A stretch of 64,000 nucleotides of DNA from Nonomuraea coxensis DSM 45129. GTDB lineage: Bacteria > Actinomycetota > Actinomycetes > Streptosporangiales > Streptosporangiaceae. The position numbers were made by a program, and so were the translations under genes. Below are positions 61,350 to 64,000 of this stretch, in pieces. The DNA lies in contig NZ_CP068985.1 of NCBI RefSeq assembly GCF_019397265.1, forward strand, positions 6,502,001 through 6,566,000. Reading direction: 5' to 3'. Position 1 is the stretch's first letter; every line of letters starts with the position of its first letter. The notes below the pieces were generated by a model that was given only the letters and a program-made list of their open reading frames with translations, was not told where the DNA came from and did no database searches.

Positions 61350-62390
61350 ATGCCGCTGGCGAGGCGAGCTGGACCGGCGCTCGACCGGCCTGCCCGGCCG
61401 CGCTCCGCCCGGCGGCGTCCGTCCGCGCCCGTCCTGCTCCACTCCGCTCCTGTCGTCCTGCCCGTCGGCGCCGCGCCGCTGCACGACGGGGCCGTGGTGG
61501 TCCGCGGCGACCGGGTCCTCCAGGTGGGGGCGCGGGCGGAGCTGCTGGCGTACTTTCCCGTCGAGACCGAGCACCGCTGGCCCGGGACGATCGTGGCCGG
61601 AGCGGTGGACGCCTGCGCCGCCGGAGCGCCCCCGCCCGGCGTGACCGCGCGCGCCGCGGTGGTCCGCGACCCGCACGAGCCCGCCGGGCTGCCCGGCATC
61701 GCCTACGTCGAGGTGCGCAGCGCCGCCGAGGAGGAATGGGAGGCGCGCGAACGGGACGCGGTCATCACCATGATCCGCGAGGCCGACCGCCAGGGCGGGT
61801 GCGGGCTCGCCGCCCGGACCCGGGATCCTCAGGTGCTGGAGGACGTGGCGGTGCTGGCCCGTACGTTCGGGCTGCGGCTGCTGGCCGACCTCGACACCCA
61901 CGCGCCCCACGCCCTCGACGAGGCCGGGGTGCTCGGGCCGCTGTGCCACGCGATCTGCTCCCGGCCGCTCGACCCCGGCGAGCGCAAGCTGCTGCGGCTG
62001 CGCCGCACGGCCGTGGCCGTCGGCCCCGCGCATCCGGCGGCGGACGTGCTGGCCCTGCTGGACGAGGGCAACGTCGTCGCCTTCGGCTGTCTCGGGCTGC
62101 CGGGCGGGCCGCTCGCGCTGGCGGCGGACGTACGGCGGCGGGCCCGCGAGCTCGGGCTGCGCCCCCGCGCCCTGGACCGCCGGCTGGTGGCGGCGGCGAC
62201 GCTGGGCGGGGCGCGGGCGCTCGGCATGGACCAGGGAGCCGGCCGGATCGGGACGCTGGGCCCCGGGGCGCGGGCCGACTTCGCGGTGCACGACGCGCGC
62301 GGGCGTTATCCGTACGCGGCGCTGCTGGCCGGCGCGCCGTGCACCGGCGCGGTGCTCGGCGGCGCGATCATCTCGGGCACGCCAGAATGA
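61350..62390 (+). CDS. Amidohydrolase-like protein lacking the metal ligands
   Basis: 346 aa. The frame and architecture match the imidazolonepropionase/cytosine-deaminase type: LHDGAVVVRGDRVLQVGARA at the start, and LVAAATLGGARALGMDQGAG then RIGTLGPGARADFAVHD at the end. But the HxH segment that follows the first domain is VAGAVDACAAG instead of VPGLVNAHTHL-like, and no further His pairs remain at the usual places. It is therefore probably not a metal-dependent hydrolase. The middle is reduced compared with the usual 400 aa. Confidence 0.7.
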   Translation: MPLARRAGPALDRPARPRSARRRPSAPVLLHSAPVVLPVGAAPLHDGAVVVRGDRVLQVGARAELLAYFPVETEHRWPGTIVAGAVDACAAGAPPPGVTARAAVVRDPHEPAGLPGIAYVEVRSAAEEEWEARERDAVITMIREADRQGGCGLAARTRDPQVLEDVAVLARTFGLRLLADLDTHAPHALDEAGVLGPLCHAICSRPLDPGERKLLRLRRTAVAVGPAHPAADVLALLDEGNVVAFGCLGLPGGPLALAADVRRRARELGLRPRALDRRLVAAATLGGARALGMDQGAGRIGTLGPGARADFAVHDARGRYPYAALLAGAPCTGAVLGGAIISGTPE

Positions 62391-62408
62391 CGTCATCCGG
62401 GGGGACGA

Positions 62409-62867
62409 TCACCCTTCGCGGGCCTGATCGAGGTCACGCCCCCTCGCCTCCGCCGCCGCGTCCACGGTGGCGAGCAGCTCGCCCAGCTGCTCGCGCTGCT
62501 CGGGCGTGAGCACCGAGAACAGGTCCTCGCCCGCCCGCCTGCGCGCGTCGCGGGTCCGCTCGTCCGCCACCCGCCCCGCCGCGGTCAGCTCGACCAGCGT
62601 GGAACGGCGGTTGGCCGGATCGGTACGCCGCCGCACCAGCCCCGCCTCCTCCAGCGCGTCCACGACGGGCGTGAGCGAGCGCGGCACGATGCGCAGCTCC
62701 TCGGCGAGTTGGACCATGCGCAGCGGCCGATCCGGATCGGCCGCGAGCACGCGCAGCGCCCGCGCGTGGCTCGGGCTGAGCCCCAGCGGGACCAGCCGCC
62801 GCACGTAGCCGTGCCGCAGCCGCCGGTTGACCAGGTGCATCAGCTCCGCCAGCTCCCTCTCACCCAT
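62409..62867 (-). CDS. MarR-family regulator
   Basis: 152 aa. The winged-helix core is LSPSHARALRVLAADPDRPL, then RMVQLAEELRIVPRSLTPVV and DALEEAGLVRRRTDPANRRS, with the usual MarR spacing. The C-terminal dimer helix follows. It starts with ATG at 62867, only about 3 bp after the presumed 3' end of a group II intron, so its native upstream region has been replaced by intron sequence. Confidence 0.94.
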   Translation of the reverse strand: MGERELAELMHLVNRRLRHGYVRRLVPLGLSPSHARALRVLAADPDRPLRMVQLAEELRIVPRSLTPVVDALEEAGLVRRRTDPANRRSTLVELTAAGRVADERTRDARRRAGEDLFSVLTPEQREQLGELLATVDAAAEARGRDLDQAREG

Positions 62868-62869
62868 TG

Positions 62870-64000
62870 GTAGTCAGGGGCGCGGTGCCGTGAAGGCCCG
62901 GTTCCCCATCCCCCTTTCAATTCCGTACGTGCGGTTTTCCCGCATACGGCTTACCGATGATCTTCTTGACATGGTTACGCCGCCTTCGGATAGCGAATCG
63001 TGCCACGCAGGCGATACAGGCCGTGCCCGTTGAACCACTCCTCGTTCCACTGCTCCACCTGACCGGCTCGCAGGTTGCGCCCCCGCTTCTTGATCATCAA
63101 ACGAAGCAGGCGCCACACCACGTAGTTGTCGATCTGACGGAACTTGGACGCGGCATTCCCGGTCCGGAAGTAGTTGCCCCAGCCGCGCAGGACCGGATTG
63201 AGATCCGCGATCACGTCACGGACATCCGTTCCCGACCGGCGGCGGTCGGTCCTCTCACGGACCTTGGACCGGAGCCGCTTCATCGCCGCCTGGCCGGGCC
63301 AGCGGTGCAGGTAGTAGCGGACGATCCGCTTCTGTTCCCACAACCGGCCCGACATGCGGGCCCTGAAGTGGCAGCCGAGGAAGTCGAGTCCTTCCCGGCC
63401 CTCTCTGAGGTCAACGATCTTCGTCTTACCCGGATGCAGCCTCAGCCCCAGCGAGGCGAGGATCTCCTCGACCGCCCTCAGGGCCGCTCCGGCCTGGGCT
63501 TGGCTGCGGCACAACACGACGCCGTCGTCGGCGTACCGCACCAACTCGCCCACCCCGAGCCTGGTCAGCTCGGCGTCCAGAACGTGCAGGTAGATGTTGG
63601 ACAACAACGGCGAGATCACACCGCCCTGAGGAGTTCCCGCGACCGTCCGCCGAACCTCCCCCTCCACCAGCACCCCTGCTTGAAGCCACTGCCGCAGCAG
63701 CTTGAGCACCCGCCGGTCCGACACCCGCCGTCCCACTTCAGCAAGAAGCCGATCATGAACGATCTCGCCGAAGTAGTTGACGATGTCGAATTCCACCACG
63801 AACACCCGGCCCTCGATGAAGCCCGTCCGCAGGCGTTCCTTGGCCTGCACGGCTGACCGCTTCGGCCGGAACCCGAACGAGCACGGCAGAAAACCGGCCT
63901 CGAAGATGGGCTCCAGCACCAGCTTGGCGGCCTGCTGAGCCACCCGGTCACGGATCGTGGGGATTCCCAGCGGGCGCTTGCCGCCGTGTGGTTTCGGGAT
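62870..64000 (-). mobile_element. Group II intron, 3' part (continues beyond the window)
   Basis: On the minus strand the reverse-transcriptase gene is followed by a domain V: AAGCCGTATGCGGG-AAAACCGCACGTACGG (complement at 62921-62952), whose stems pair around the central loop. A domain VI-like stem and a 3' end close to ...CTGACTAC follow near 62870. The upstream part of the intron, with domains I-III, is outside the window. The 3' boundary is not exact to the base. Confidence 0.75.
62975..64000 (-). CDS. ltrA: Group II intron reverse transcriptase/maturase (5' end outside window)
   Basis: 341 codons are inside; the frame is still open at the window end (IPKPHGGKRPLGIPTIRDRV). Reverse transcriptase motifs: FGFRPKRSAVQAKE, VEFDIVNYFGEI, GTPQGGVISPLLSNIYLHVL and the catalytic VRYADDGVVLC. 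The maturase X domain ends with LRGWGNYFRTGNAASKFRQI, WRLLRLMIKKRG and the GLYRLRGTIRYPKAA tail. No endonuclease HNH domain is present at the C-terminus. The encoded protein reads like a complete, unbroken LtrA-type product. Confidence 0.95.
   Translation of the reverse strand: MPKPHGGKRPLGIPTIRDRVAQQAAKLVLEPIFEAGFLPCSFGFRPKRSAVQAKERLRTGFIEGRVFVVEFDIVNYFGEIVHDRLLAEVGRRVSDRRVLKLLRQWLQAGVLVEGEVRRTVAGTPQGGVISPLLSNIYLHVLDAELTRLGVGELVRYADDGVVLCRSQAQAGAALRAVEEILASLGLRLHPGKTKIVDLREGREGLDFLGCHFRARMSGRLWEQKRIVRYYLHRWPGQAAMKRLRSKVRERTDRRRSGTDVRDVIADLNPVLRGWGNYFRTGNAASKFRQIDNYVVWRLLRLMIKKRGRNLRAGQVEQWNEEWFNGHGLYRLRGTIRYPKAA

Overview
The window is about 72% G+C, with mostly GTG/ATG starts, many 4-bp ATGA/GTGA gene overlaps and short intergenic gaps. 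It carries sepH, XRE/DUF397 pairs, PucR and WYL regulators, a subtilisin-inhibitor gene and a bacterial class I terpene cyclase. This gene set suggests an actinomycete chromosome, most likely Streptosporangiales (Nonomuraea-like). The genus is inference, not something the sequence states.

Layout. 0-15 kb: the tail of an FAD-linked lactone-oxidase-like gene, a membrane protein, a subtilase-like protein without a recognisable catalytic Ser, the septation gene sepH with a very long disordered tail, two PH-domain membrane proteins, a PEBP lipoprotein, a low-complexity membrane protein, a SulP-STAS-carbonic anhydrase fusion, a nucleotide-sugar-epimerase-like gene, a DHFR-like gene and two Nudix genes. 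15.4-24.0 kb: an accessory island with an XRE/DUF397 pair, two insertion sequences, an A+T-rich patch with inverted repeats, a translationally coupled three-ORF cassette of unknown function, a P-loop kinase, a GNAT, remnants of an IS3 transposase and a tyrosine integrase, and two membrane proteins. The island ends 37 bp from the 3' end of rnpB. 24-27.4 kb: the conserved actinobacterial block rnpB, RNase H/phosphatase, zinc-ribbon protein and Nif3 (all minus strand).

27.5-40.3 kb: Baeyer-Villiger-type monooxygenase, M19 dipeptidase, a subtilisin inhibitor with an unusual P1 residue, GNAT, an Nramp-like transporter, a WYL regulator, then an acyl-CoA catabolic cluster. That cluster has two acyl-CoA dehydrogenases and an acyl-CoA ligase divergent from TetR, an AurF-type diiron oxygenase and an SDR. 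40-48.5 kb: methyltransferase, CopC-CopD copper genes with a multi-histidine membrane protein, and a secreted hydrolase fused to an ABC ATPase. The cognate permease is separated from this fusion by an IS200/IS605-like hairpin element. 48.5-64 kb: a small acidic protein, an NB-ARC/TPR protein with an IS1182-type element inserted exactly behind its stop codon, a terpene cyclase, PAC2, a Gfo/Idh/MocA oxidoreductase, a tyrosine phosphatase, an M6 metallopeptidase, a PucR regulator, an amidohydrolase-like protein lacking metal ligands, a MarR regulator, and the 3' part of a group II intron ending directly in front of the marR start codon.

Main threads: housekeeping blocks are conserved, while mobile DNA sits at precise non-disruptive points (stop codon, start codon, between ATPase and permease). 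Several genes look like leaderless transcripts with a TANNNT box 6-8 nt before the start codon.
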